From: Flintibacter sp. KGMB00164
GTDB taxonomy: Bacteria > Bacillota > Clostridia > Oscillospirales > Oscillospiraceae
Direction: 5' to 3'
Length of the DNA stretch: 64,000 bases
Assembly: GCF_008727735.1 (NCBI RefSeq)
Contig: NZ_CP044227.1
Coordinates: 1,550,001 to 1,614,000 of the forward strand
This document shows, one piece after another, positions 42,127-53,635 of the stretch. The notes below the pieces were generated by a model. The model was not told the origin of the DNA. It made no database searches and saw only the letters and a list, made by a program, of their open reading frames with translations. Each line of letters starts with the position of its first letter. The stretch's first letter is position 1. The translations under genes were made by a program, and so were the position numbers.

Positions 42127-42870
42127 TTAGTCCCGATCCTGCTCCCACTTGATGAAGTTGCCGGTGGCAGCGTCAATCTCAAACTCGTACTCGGTGCGGC
42201 CCTCCCGCAGCTCACCCTCGTACACGGCCCGGCCGTCGTCAAAGTCGAACTCCAGCTTGACCAGGGTGGCATTGGGAGCCTTGGCCTGGGCAAGCTGCCG
42301 GGCCTTTTCCCGGGTAATATAGTTGCCGGAGCTGGTGCCCGAGTTTCCGGAGGAGGGGATGGTATAGTTCTCGATGTCGTAGTCATAGCCCACGATGGAG
42401 CCGGTGGCGGCGTCGATCTCGTAGTCGTACTCCTTGTTGCCGGAGTAGAACTCCACCTCATAGACCATCCGGCCGTCCTCCCGGTCCAGCTTCAGCTCCA
42501 GGAAGGTGGCCTTGCCGGCGGTGAGTCCGGCATGGTTGAGGGCGATCTCCTTGGCCTTGGCCTCGCCGATGTAGTCGGAGGCGGAATCGTCGTCGTGGAT
42601 GAGGATGGTCTGGGTGTTCTGGTCCCAGGAGACCTCCGCTCCCAGCAGCTGGCTCAGGGAGGCCAGAGGCAGGTAGGTGGTTCCGTTGTAGACCAGGGGG
42701 GAGACCCGGACTCCGGTGGTGTCCCGGACGGTGTAGGTGGTACCGTTGACCTTCAGGGTCATGTCGGGGCGGAAGGTGGCGGTCACAGTCTTGGACTGGC
42801 TGGCGGCGGCGGTCCCCAGGACCAGGCAGCTGGTGAGAGCCAGAGCGGCGGCGATATAAGATTTCTTCAT
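42127..42870 (-). CDS. secreted PepSY-domain protein
   Basis: A 247-residue exported protein. The signal peptide (KKSYIAAALALTSCLVLGTAAA) is followed by a copper-amine-oxidase-N-like stalk domain (TLKVNGTTYTVRD ... GTTYLPLASLSQLLG, residues 35-95) and two PepSY domains (about 100-165 and 180-245), each ending in YEFEIDAATG-type motifs. PepSY domains are thought to bind or inhibit peptidases in the cell wall. ATG 42870 follows GAGAGGAAT. The 260 bases upstream hold an imperfect GTAAC/GTTAC inverted repeat and no gene. Confidence 0.88.
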   Translation of the reverse strand: MKKSYIAAALALTSCLVLGTAAASQSKTVTATFRPDMTLKVNGTTYTVRDTTGVRVSPLVYNGTTYLPLASLSQLLGAEVSWDQNTQTILIHDDDSASDYIGEAKAKEIALNHAGLTAGKATFLELKLDREDGRMVYEVEFYSGNKEYDYEIDAATGSIVGYDYDIENYTIPSSGNSGTSSGNYITREKARQLAQAKAPNATLVKLEFDFDDGRAVYEGELREGRTEYEFEIDAATGNFIKWEQDRD

Positions 42871-43133
42871 AGTAAATTCCTCTCTTTCCTTGTGTGTTGT
42901 TTTGCGCTTCTGACTATGAAATGCACCAGGAGAGGATTTTATTGCACAAGCTGAAAAATTTCTGAAAAAATTTTTTCTCTGTGCGCAAAGCAGCCCCACC
43001 GGGGCACACTGACTATCACAGAGACATTGACTTTTGCTTTCACTATTACTGTAACAGGGACAGTTACTGCACGAAATCGTACAACAAAGCAGGATATTTC
43101 TCCTAAGGTAAAAGAAGGAAAGGAGAACATATT

Positions 43134-43523
43134 TTGTGCAATGAAAAAAAGAGTTTTTTAATTTACTTTGATAATGCTCCTATGATCAACGGCTTGCCTC
43201 CGGAACAGAGGGGCTGGCTGTTTTCTGCTCTACTGGACTATGGATCCCGGGTAAGCCGTGAAAATCTAACCTCTGAAACCGCGCTTTCGTTCTATCCACA
43301 GCTCGATTCTCAAGCTCAGATGGTTTTCCGGTTTATTGCATCCACAATAGACCGTGACACCCAGCGCTGGCTCCAACGCCAAAGAGCCGGGGAGGAGCGC
43401 CGCAGAACCCGGGAAGGGGAGAGGCCGTCTTCGTCTGCGGCTTCTTCTGCTCAGACACTTCAGGAACAGGCGGAACGGGAGCGCCTGCGCCGGGTGCTGG
43501 AATTATCCAAAGGCATCCAATAA
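43134..43523 (+). CDS. DUF6291-like protein
   Basis: A 129-residue soluble protein. Starts at TTG 43134, eight bases after AAAGGAGAACA; no ATG fits. The pattern KSFLIYFDNAPMINGLPPEQRGWLF ... AQMVFRFIASTIDRDTQRW matches short phage- or plasmid-derived proteins, with a charged helical tail (about 82-129). Function unknown. Confidence 0.68.
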   Translation: MCNEKKSFLIYFDNAPMINGLPPEQRGWLFSALLDYGSRVSRENLTSETALSFYPQLDSQAQMVFRFIASTIDRDTQRWLQRQRAGEERRRTREGERPSSSAASSAQTLQEQAERERLRRVLELSKGIQ

Positions 43524-43526
43524 GCA

Positions 43527-43563
43527 AAAAACAGGCATGCGCAGATGCGCATGCCTGTTTTTG
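43527..43563. terminator. terminator shared by the DUF6291-like gene and rnpB
   Basis: 14-bp stem AAACAGGCATGCGC/GCGCATGCCTGTTT with a 4-base loop and A/T runs on both sides; works for both converging transcripts. Confidence 0.9.
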
Positions 43564-43566
43564 GTA

Positions 43567-43918
43567 CAAGTAAGCCTGTAAGCCGGGTTCTGTCTTTTAA
43601 GACAGCCATCTATCTCGACGCGCCGTTGCCGACGCGCTCCAGCCGCCTCCCCGGGACGGTCGGGCCAACCTATTGTCCCTCCACGGCGTTGCTCCGGATA
43701 GAGTTTACAGCGATGGACTGTTCCCAGCCATCGGGTGAGCTCTTACCTCGCCTTTCCACCCTTACTGGCGGCAAGCCGCCAGCGGTATATCTCTGTTGCA
43801 CTTTTCCTAGGGTCGCCCCCGGCGGATGTTATCCGTTATCCTTGCCCTGTGGAGCCCGGACTTTCCTCACAGACGGGCCTTTCGCCCCGCCCGCGCGGCT
43901 GTCCAGCTTGCTTGCCAA
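43567..43918 (-). ncRNA. rnpB: RNase P RNA, class A
   Basis: On the minus strand the universally conserved GAGGAAAGTCCGGGCTCC lies near the 5' end (about 43850-43870) and the 3' AGAACCCGGCTTAC near 43580-43592. Size about 350 nt, as expected of class A. The ends are estimates, taken from the promoter and the shared terminator. Confidence 0.95.
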
Positions 43919-43921
43919 GCT

Positions 43922-43950
43922 ATAATACAGGAAAAAAACCATTCTGTCAA
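43922..43950 (-). promoter_or_regulatory. promoter of rnpB
   Basis: Minus-strand TTGACA (43945-43950), 17-base spacer, TATTAT (43922-43927). Confidence 0.9.
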
Positions 43951-44113
43951 ATAAAATTCCGTCTTTCGGGGGAAAAATGAGGACAAAGCAGTTCCAGCGC
44001 CCCCTTCCTGATTGAAATTTTTCCAGGGGTGTGATAATATATTTTTAGGTATGCTTGGCTAGAGACCAGGCATCCAAAGAATCTGAAATCACTTCGATGG
44101 GAGGAGGACGCAT

Positions 44114-45496
44114 ATGTCCACCATTACGGAATATTTAGAGGAACTCAGCGGCCGGTCGGTAACGGTGATCGGTATGGGCATCAGCAATGTGCCCCTGATC
44201 AAAATGCTGCTGCGCGCGGGCGTGAAGGTCACCGTGCGTGACAAGGCAAACCGGGAGAAGGTTGCCGACCTGGCCCAGGAGCTGGAGAGCCTGGGAGCCA
44301 CGCTGGTGCTTGGCCCGGACTATCTGAAGGACCTGGGCGGGGAGCTTATCTTCCGCACCCCGGGCCTCAGCCCCAACACCCCGGAGCTGGCCCAGGCTGT
44401 GGAGAACGGAGCCGCCCTGAGCTCGGAGATGGAGGTCTTCTTCCAGACCTGCCCCAGCCACCTGGTGGCCGTGACGGGCAGCGACGGCAAGACGACGACC
44501 ACCACCATCATCTCGGAGTTTTTGAAGGAGGCGGGCAAGACCGTCTATGTAGGCGGCAACATCGGCAAGCCTCTGCTGCCTGACGTGGCCGACATGGACC
44601 CGGAGGACTATGCCGTGCTGGAGCTGTCCTCCTTCCAGCTGATGACCATGGAGCAGAGCCCCAACATCGCTGTCATCACCAATCTGGCCCCCAACCACCT
44701 GGACTACCACCACACCATGGAGGAGTACACCAACGCCAAGAAGAACATCTTCCTCCACCAGGGAGAGGGCGACCGGCTCATCCTCAATTATGACAACGAG
44801 GTCACCCGTTCCATGGCCGCTGAGGCGGTGTGCCCGGTGACCTGGTTCAGCCGCAAGGAGCGCCTGGAGGAGGGCGTCTATCTCCGGGACAACGCCATCT
44901 GGCTGACCAACGAGATGGGCAGCCGGGAAGTGCTGCCTCTCAGCGACATCCAGTTGCCCGGCGTACACAACATTGAAAACTACATGGCCGCCATTGCCGC
45001 GGTGGACGGTCTGGTACCTGACAAGTGTGTGCGGGCCGTGGCCCGCCGCTTCCACGGCGTGGAGCACCGCATCGAGCTGGTGCGGGAGCTGGACGGCGTG
45101 AAGTACTACAATGACTCCATCGGCACCAGCCCCAGCCGCACCACCGCCTGCCTGGAGTCCTTCAACCAGAAGATCATCCTGATTGCCGGCGGCTACGACA
45201 AGGGTGTGCCCTTTACTCAGCTTGGCGTGGAGATCGTGGGCCACGTAAAGGCCCTGTTCCTCACCGGCAACACCGCCGGAGCCATCCGTCAGGCGGTGGA
45301 GCAGGCTCCCGGCTACGCCGAGAGCGGCATGATTCTGGCCGAGACCGAGGACCTGGCCGCCGCTGTGGCCGCCGCCCGCCAGGCGGCAAAGCCGGGTGAC
45401 GTGGTGGTACTCTCTCCCGCCTGCGCTGCCTTTGACCACTTCAAGAACTTTATGGAGCGTGGCCAGGTATTCAAAAAGCTGGTCCAGGAACTGTAA
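44114..45496 (+). CDS. murD: UDP-N-acetylmuramoyl-L-alanine--D-glutamate ligase
   Basis: Adds D-glutamate to UDP-MurNAc-L-Ala in the cytoplasm during peptidoglycan synthesis. 460 residues, normal length. The ATP loop is GSDGKTTTTTI near residue 123, with NLAPNHLDYHHTMEEY near 194 and the ligase HGVEHRIELV region near 316. The C-terminal domain ends in SPACAAFDHFKNFMERG, the family signature. Start follows GGGAGGAGG. It stands alone here rather than in a dcw cluster. Confidence 0.97.
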   Translation: MSTITEYLEELSGRSVTVIGMGISNVPLIKMLLRAGVKVTVRDKANREKVADLAQELESLGATLVLGPDYLKDLGGELIFRTPGLSPNTPELAQAVENGAALSSEMEVFFQTCPSHLVAVTGSDGKTTTTTIISEFLKEAGKTVYVGGNIGKPLLPDVADMDPEDYAVLELSSFQLMTMEQSPNIAVITNLAPNHLDYHHTMEEYTNAKKNIFLHQGEGDRLILNYDNEVTRSMAAEAVCPVTWFSRKERLEEGVYLRDNAIWLTNEMGSREVLPLSDIQLPGVHNIENYMAAIAAVDGLVPDKCVRAVARRFHGVEHRIELVRELDGVKYYNDSIGTSPSRTTACLESFNQKIILIAGGYDKGVPFTQLGVEIVGHVKALFLTGNTAGAIRQAVEQAPGYAESGMILAETEDLAAAVAAARQAAKPGDVVVLSPACAAFDHFKNFMERGQVFKKLVQEL

Positions 45497-45522
45497 GGAA
45501 GCTGCCAAGGAGGCAAACTGCG

Positions 45523-46554
45523 TTGAACTATCTTTCCGCTATCAACCGTCTCTCCGCCGCCCCCGGCCCCAGCGGGTTTGAGGGGGCGGTGGCCCGTGTG
45601 GCGCTGGATATGCTCAGCCCCCTGGTGGAGGAGGCCTATCTGGACCGCATGGGTAATGTGGTGGGTTTGCGCCCCTGCGGCAAGCCGGGGGCCAAAAAGG
45701 TCCTGCTGGACGCCCACTTGGACGAGATCGGTTTCATCATCACCGGGCAGGAGGAGGGCTACCTCCGCTTTGCCCCTCTGGGAGGCGTTGACCCCCGGAT
45801 GCTCCCCGACCGGGAGCTCACTGTCCTCACCGACCCGCCCCGGCTTGGCGTGGTGGCCTGTCTGCCCCCACACATCCAGAGCCGGGAGGACATGGACAAA
45901 TCCCAGCCTATCTCGGAACTGTATCTGGACCTGGGCCTTACGGAAGAGGAGGCCAAGGCCATTCCCATCGGCACCCCGGCCGTTTACCGGACGGGGTGTC
46001 TTGCCCTGGGTAAGGACCTTTTGAGCGGCAAAGCCCTGGATGACCGGGCCTGCTTTGTGCTGCTGCTGCGGGCCTTGGAGCTGCTGGAGGGAGAGGAACT
46101 GGATGTGGACCTCATGGTCCTGGGCTCTACCCAGGAGGAGACCCACTCCACCGGCGCCATCACCGCCGCCTACGGGCTCCGGCCCGATCTGTGTGTGGCG
46201 GTGGACGTGACCCACGGAGACAGCCCTGACGCCTCCAAGGACAAGACCTTCCCCCTGGGGAAGGGTCCGGTCATCGGCCTGGGACCCAACTGCACCAAGT
46301 GGATCTCCGACCTTATGCGCCGGTGCGCCAAGGAGATGGACTTGAATGTCCAGTTGGAGGTCATGTCGGACTCCAGCGGCACCAACGGCTGGCCCCTCCA
46401 GGTGAGCCGGGAGGGCATCGCCACCGGGGTGCTGTCTCTGCCCCTTCGCTATATGCACACCCCCATCGAGACCGCCCACCAGGGCGACATGGAGGACACC
46501 GCCCGGCTGCTGGCTGAGTTTATCCGCCGGGTTGGAAAGGAGGGAGCCCTGTGA
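45523..46554 (+). CDS. M42 family metallopeptidase, first of three
   Basis: Dinuclear-metal aminopeptidase of 343 residues. Metal ligands DAHLDEIGF (near residue 65), GKALDDRACF (near 172) and the catalytic Glu pair STQEETHS (near 206). Late ligands at VAVDVTHGD. Starts at TTG after AAGGAGGCAAAC. The next gene overlaps by 4 bases. M42 enzymes form large dodecameric shells that trim peptides. Confidence 0.93.
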   Translation: MNYLSAINRLSAAPGPSGFEGAVARVALDMLSPLVEEAYLDRMGNVVGLRPCGKPGAKKVLLDAHLDEIGFIITGQEEGYLRFAPLGGVDPRMLPDRELTVLTDPPRLGVVACLPPHIQSREDMDKSQPISELYLDLGLTEEEAKAIPIGTPAVYRTGCLALGKDLLSGKALDDRACFVLLLRALELLEGEELDVDLMVLGSTQEETHSTGAITAAYGLRPDLCVAVDVTHGDSPDASKDKTFPLGKGPVIGLGPNCTKWISDLMRRCAKEMDLNVQLEVMSDSSGTNGWPLQVSREGIATGVLSLPLRYMHTPIETAHQGDMEDTARLLAEFIRRVGKEGAL

Positions 46555-47573
46555 GAGAGCTTTTGAAAGAGCTTTGCGCCCTCAACGGCGTGTCCGGAGA
46601 CGAGGGAGCCGTGCGGGACTTCATCCGCGCCCAGGCCGAGCCCTACGCCGACTCCATCCGCACCGATGCCCTGGGCAACCTCATTGTCTTTAAAAAGGGC
46701 AAAAAGTCCACGGGCAACCGCCTGCTGCTGGCCGCCCATATGGACGAGGTGGGCCTCATCATTACCCGGGCTACCGAAGATGGCTTTTTGAAGTTTGACT
46801 TTGTGGGCGGCGTGGACCGCCGGGTAGCTTTGGGCAAGCCGGTAGTCCTGGGGCCCAAGAAAATTTCCGGCGTCATCGGCATGAAGGCCATCCACATGCT
46901 CTCCCGGGAGGACATGAAGAAGGTACCCAAGACCGAGTCCCTGTATATCGACATCGGTGCCTCCAGCCGTGAGGAGGCCAAGGAGATGGCGGAGCCCGGC
47001 ACTTATGGGGCCTTTGTCTGTGAAGGAGAACCCCTTGGCAGCGATTTCTTCAAGGCCAAGGCCATCGACGACCGGGTGGGCTGCGCTATCATGCTGAAAC
47101 TCCTCCAGGAGGAGCTGCCCCTGGATGTGACCTTCGCTTTCACCGCTCAGGAGGAGGTGGGCACCCGTGGGGCCTTTGCCGCCGCCTTTTCCGTGACCCC
47201 GGAGGTGGCCCTGGTGCTGGAGACCACCACCGCCGCCGACAGCCCCGCCGTGGAGGAGCACCGGAAGGTGTGCGCCCCGGGGAAGGGCCCGGTGATCTCC
47301 TACATGGATGGGGGCACCATCTATGACCGGGGACTCTTTGAGGACCTGCGCCGCCTGGCGGAGGACAACGGCATTCCCTGGCAGACCAAGGAGTACCTGG
47401 CCGGAGGCAATGACGCCCGCACCATCCAGCGCACCAAGGCCGGCGTGCGGGTGGCGGCTGTGTCTGCCGCCGTTCGCTACCTCCACGCCCCGGCCAGCGT
47501 GGGCAGTTTTGCCGACTTTGAAAACATGTTGAAGCTGACCCGGCTGTTTCTGGCCGATCAGGCCACGAAATAG
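46551..47573 (+). CDS. M42 family metallopeptidase, second of three
   Basis: 340 residues, same fold as its neighbours: AAHMDEVGL near residue 62, KAIDDRVGCA near 171, TAQEEVGTRGA near 205, late VLETTTAAD near 223. Starts at GTG overlapping the end of the first gene (GTGA) after AAAGGAGGG. Sequence differs clearly from the other two copies, so substrate choice may differ; the three subunits could also co-assemble. Confidence 0.93.
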   Translation: MRELLKELCALNGVSGDEGAVRDFIRAQAEPYADSIRTDALGNLIVFKKGKKSTGNRLLLAAHMDEVGLIITRATEDGFLKFDFVGGVDRRVALGKPVVLGPKKISGVIGMKAIHMLSREDMKKVPKTESLYIDIGASSREEAKEMAEPGTYGAFVCEGEPLGSDFFKAKAIDDRVGCAIMLKLLQEELPLDVTFAFTAQEEVGTRGAFAAAFSVTPEVALVLETTTAADSPAVEEHRKVCAPGKGPVISYMDGGTIYDRGLFEDLRRLAEDNGIPWQTKEYLAGGNDARTIQRTKAGVRVAAVSAAVRYLHAPASVGSFADFENMLKLTRLFLADQATK

Positions 47574-47585
47574 GAGGTTTTCTGC

Positions 47586-48590
47586 ATGGAACTGTTTGAA
47601 TATATCCAGACCCTCAACGCTGCCCACGGCCCATCCGGGGACGAGGGGGAGGTACGGGAGGCCATCGCCCGTCTGGCTGCCCCTTATTCCGACGAGGTGA
47701 CCACCGACACCCTGGGCAACCTCATCGTCCACAAGAAGGGCTCCGGCCCCCGGGTGATGCTGTGTGCCCACATGGACTCCATTGGCTTCATTGTCACCCA
47801 CATCGAGAAGGAAGGGTTCCTCCGTCTGGGCCGGGTGGGCGGCATCGCCGCCAGCGAGGCTCTGTACACCCCGGTGCGCTTTAAAAACGGCGTGCGGGGA
47901 GTGTTCGTGAAGGAGGAGAAGGCGGAGCTCAAGGGGCTCAAGCTGGACTCCTGCTACGTGGATATCGGCGCTGCCGACCAAGACGCCGCTAAGGCTCAGG
48001 TCCAGGTGGGGGACACGGCAGTATACGACACACCCACCATTCGCAATGGGGATAAAGTGATTTCCCCTTACCTCGACAACCGCATTGCCTGCGCTGTCCT
48101 CCTGGACGTGCTGGCCCGGCTGGAGGACTGCCCCAACGACCTGTACTTGGTCTTCTCCGTTCAGGAGGAGGTGGGCCTGCGGGGAGCCAAGACGGCGGCC
48201 TGGGCCATCGACCCGGACTACGCCCTGGCGGTGGACGTCACTGACGTGGACGACACCCCCGGCAGCGAGCGCTGCGGCACCGTCCAACTGGGAAAGGGTG
48301 CGGCCATCAAGGTGATGGACTCCTCCGTCATCTGCCATCCCGTCGTGGTCTCCGCTCTGGAGGAGGCCGCCAAGGCCGGGAACATCCCCGTCCAGAAGGA
48401 TATTATGCGGGCAGGGGGTACCGACGCTGGGGCCATTCACACCACCCGCCTGGGCGTGCTCACCGGAGGGGTCAGCATCCCCTGCCGGTACATCCACACC
48501 CCCGTGGAGATGGCCGACTTAAACGACGCTAAACACTGCGCCGACCTGCTGCTGGCCTTTGTGTGCCGGAAGCTGGAACCGATCAAATAA
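47586..48590 (+). CDS. M42 family metallopeptidase, third of three
   Basis: 334 residues, with CAHMDSIGFIV near residue 60, YLDNRIACAVL near 161, SVQEEVGLRGA near 190 and late AVDVTDVDD near 215. Starts after AATAGGAGGTTTTC, 12 bases behind the second copy. Completes an operon of three related aminopeptidases. The following gene starts 26 bases later. Confidence 0.93.
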   Translation: MELFEYIQTLNAAHGPSGDEGEVREAIARLAAPYSDEVTTDTLGNLIVHKKGSGPRVMLCAHMDSIGFIVTHIEKEGFLRLGRVGGIAASEALYTPVRFKNGVRGVFVKEEKAELKGLKLDSCYVDIGAADQDAAKAQVQVGDTAVYDTPTIRNGDKVISPYLDNRIACAVLLDVLARLEDCPNDLYLVFSVQEEVGLRGAKTAAWAIDPDYALAVDVTDVDDTPGSERCGTVQLGKGAAIKVMDSSVICHPVVVSALEEAAKAGNIPVQKDIMRAGGTDAGAIHTTRLGVLTGGVSIPCRYIHTPVEMADLNDAKHCADLLLAFVCRKLEPIK

Positions 48591-48616
48591 AGAAAGAATA
48601 AGGACTGAGAAGGAAA

Positions 48617-49870
48617 ATGGCTTTACACATTAGCAAGCAAGTGCGTCAGCTGGGCGAGCAGGCCCAGGCCGAGCTGCGGGAGCAGTTTGCCCGCATTGAC
48701 GCCATCGCCCAGGAGAACACCCAGCGGGTGCTGGAGGCGTTCCAGGACCACCGGGTGGCCGATGCCTACTTTGCCGGCACCACCGGCTACGGCTATGACG
48801 ACCTGGGCCGGGATAAGCTGGACGAAATCTACGCCCAGATCTTCGGCACCGAGGCCGCTCTGGTGCGCATCCAGTTTGTCAACGGCACCCACGCCATCGC
48901 CAGCGCCTTGTACGGCTGCCTGAAGGCGGGGGATGTGCTGGTATCCGCCGTAGGCGCGCCCTACGACACCATGCTGGGGGTCATCGGAGTGGTGGACAAG
49001 GGCCACGGCTCTCTGAAAGATTACGGCGTCGAGTATCGGCAAGTAGAACTCCTTGACAATAAGCCCGACCTGGAGGGCATGGCCAAGGCGGCCGCCGACC
49101 CCCGGGTCAAGGCGGTGCTGATCCAGCGCTCCAAGGGCTACGCCACCCGGGCGTCTCTGTCGGTGGCTGAGATTGGAGAGATGTGCAAGGTCATTAAGGC
49201 CGCCAACCCCAACGCCGCCATCCTGGTGGACAACTGCTACGGCGAGTTTGTAGAGACCCTGGAGCCCACCCACGTGGGGGCCGACCTGGTAGTTGGCTCT
49301 CTCATTAAGAACCCCGGCGGCGGCCTGGCTCCCACCGGCGGCTATATCGCCGGCCGGAAGGACTTGGTGGAGGGGGCAGCTATGCGCCTCACCGTGCCCG
49401 GCATCGGTGCTGAGTGCGGCTCCACCCTGGGCAACAACCGCCTGCTGTACCAAGGCCTGTTCCTGGCCCCCCACACGGTGGCCCAGGCGGTGAAGACCGC
49501 CGTGTTTGCCGCCCGGGTGATGGAGCTGCTGGGTTACGAGACCGAGCCCCACTCCAGCCAGGTGCGCCACGACATCATTCAGATGATTCACATGCGGGAG
49601 CCGGAGGCCCTGAAGAAGTTCTGCAAGGGCATCCAGTTCGGTGCCCCGGTGGACTCCTACGTCACTCCTGAGCCCTGGGACATGCCGGGTTACGACTGCC
49701 CCGTCATCATGGCGGCGGGCGCTTTCATTCAGGGTGCGTCCATCGAGCTGTCCGCTGATGCCCCCATGCGGGAGCCCTACACCGTCTATCTCCAGGGCGG
49801 CCTGACCTTTGAGTCCGGCCGGCTGGGCGTGCTGCTGGCGGTGGAGGAGCTGCTGGGCGAACACGAATAA
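48617..49870 (+). CDS. methionine gamma-lyase family PLP enzyme (YnbB-like)
   Basis: 417-residue fold-type I PLP enzyme once named aluminium-resistance protein. Glycine-rich entry FAGTTGYGYDDLGRD near residue 53, QFVNGTHAIASAL near 90 and the probable PLP lysine in GSLIKNPGGGLAPTGGYIAG near 234. Probably acts on sulfur amino acids in the cytoplasm. Same direction as the M42 operon, so it may use the same transcript. Confidence 0.9.
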   Translation: MALHISKQVRQLGEQAQAELREQFARIDAIAQENTQRVLEAFQDHRVADAYFAGTTGYGYDDLGRDKLDEIYAQIFGTEAALVRIQFVNGTHAIASALYGCLKAGDVLVSAVGAPYDTMLGVIGVVDKGHGSLKDYGVEYRQVELLDNKPDLEGMAKAAADPRVKAVLIQRSKGYATRASLSVAEIGEMCKVIKAANPNAAILVDNCYGEFVETLEPTHVGADLVVGSLIKNPGGGLAPTGGYIAGRKDLVEGAAMRLTVPGIGAECGSTLGNNRLLYQGLFLAPHTVAQAVKTAVFAARVMELLGYETEPHSSQVRHDIIQMIHMREPEALKKFCKGIQFGAPVDSYVTPEPWDMPGYDCPVIMAAGAFIQGASIELSADAPMREPYTVYLQGGLTFESGRLGVLLAVEELLGEHE

Positions 49871-49913
49871 GCCAAGCTTCCCGGCGCATACCCTGCCCTG
49901 AGGGGGTGTTGGG

Positions 49914-52584
<2,671 letters not shown>

Positions 52585-52648
52585 CCTTGTTTCTCCTGGT
52601 AACATGTGCTATACTGAACCATATAAAAAATAGGAAGAAGGGGCTGCC

Positions 52649-53602
52649 ATGGGGGCAAAAAAGGGTTACTTTTTTATTGTAGTCACCATCATCATGTTCA
52701 CCTCCTATGAGGTGGTACTGAAATTTATCTCTGGGCAGCTCAACTCTATGCAGCTGACTCTGTGCCGGTTTTCGGTGGGTTTCCTCATTCTGCTGCCCCT
52801 GGCCCTTCACACCCTGAAAAAGAGGGGAGAGCGGCTGGATGGCAAGAGTGTGGCCTACTTCGCCCTGCTGGGTCTCCTGGGCATCGCCCTGAGTATGCCC
52901 ATCCTCCACGTGTCGGTGAACTACGCCGGGTCCTCAGTGGCGGCGGTGCTCTTTAGCTGCAACCCGGTATTTGTCACCTTTTTGGCCTTCTTTTTGCTGA
53001 AGGAGCCCATTTTGCCCCGGCATATTGCCGCCCTGGTGCTGGAGGTGGCGGGCACTATCGCCATTATCAACCCCTTCCAGACCTCGGTAAATTTGTTGGG
53101 AACTGGGCTGGCTCTGCTGTCCACCATTCTGTTCTCCTTCTACGGAGTCATGGGCAAGCGCAAGTGCGCCCAGTACGGCGGGGCAGTGGTCACCTGTTTC
53201 AGCTTCTTCTTTGGCAGCCTTATTCTGCTGGTGCTCATTCTCCTGTCCCACATTCCCGCCCTGGCTCAGATGCTCACCGGAGCTGGGCTCAGCGAGTTTG
53301 CCAACATTCCTATCTTCGCAGGGTATACCCTGCAAAACCTGCCCTACGTGCTGTTTGTGTCGGTCGGTGTGGCGGGCATCGGCTTTTGCTGCTATTTCCT
53401 CGCCATGGAGTACCAGCCCGCCAGCGTGGTCTCCCTGGTCTACTTTTTCAAGCCGGCTCTGGCGCCGGTGCTGGCCTGGATGGTTCACGGTGAGATCATC
53501 GCGCCCAACATGCTGCTTGGCATCGTGCTTATCGTGGCCGGTTCCCTGTGCGCCATCATCCCGGGTATTCTGGAAGCAAAACGGGTCTCTGTGCCCAAAT
53601 AA
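52649..53602 (+). CDS. EamA/DMT family transporter
   Basis: 317-residue membrane protein of ten hydrophobic segments in two homologous EamA halves (about 8-145 and 155-300). Start follows AGAAGGGGCTGCC. Drug/metabolite transporters of this kind export amino acids or metabolites or import nucleotide sugars; the substrate is not readable. An in-frame proline- and glycine-rich VYFFKPALAPVLAW in the last half is typical. Confidence 0.88.
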   Translation: MGAKKGYFFIVVTIIMFTSYEVVLKFISGQLNSMQLTLCRFSVGFLILLPLALHTLKKRGERLDGKSVAYFALLGLLGIALSMPILHVSVNYAGSSVAAVLFSCNPVFVTFLAFFLLKEPILPRHIAALVLEVAGTIAIINPFQTSVNLLGTGLALLSTILFSFYGVMGKRKCAQYGGAVVTCFSFFFGSLILLVLILLSHIPALAQMLTGAGLSEFANIPIFAGYTLQNLPYVLFVSVGVAGIGFCCYFLAMEYQPASVVSLVYFFKPALAPVLAWMVHGEIIAPNMLLGIVLIVAGSLCAIIPGILEAKRVSVPK

Positions 53603-53635
53603 ATCGGTTATTACATAAGAGTGAGGGGAAACATC

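Noticed and set aside
43021-43085. Short quasi-repeats (GACATTGAC, CACTATTACTGTAACAGGGACAGTTAC) before the PepSY gene
   Set aside because: Too short and irregular for an array; at most a small inverted repeat in a promoter region.
44135-45508. 457-codon open frame antisense to murD
   Set aside because: Mirrors the murD reading frame, has no recognisable motif and no ribosome-binding site.
46449-48497. 682-codon open frame on the minus strand across two M42 genes
   Set aside because: Shadow of GC-rich coding sequence; the plus-strand genes have clear family motifs, starts and overlaps.
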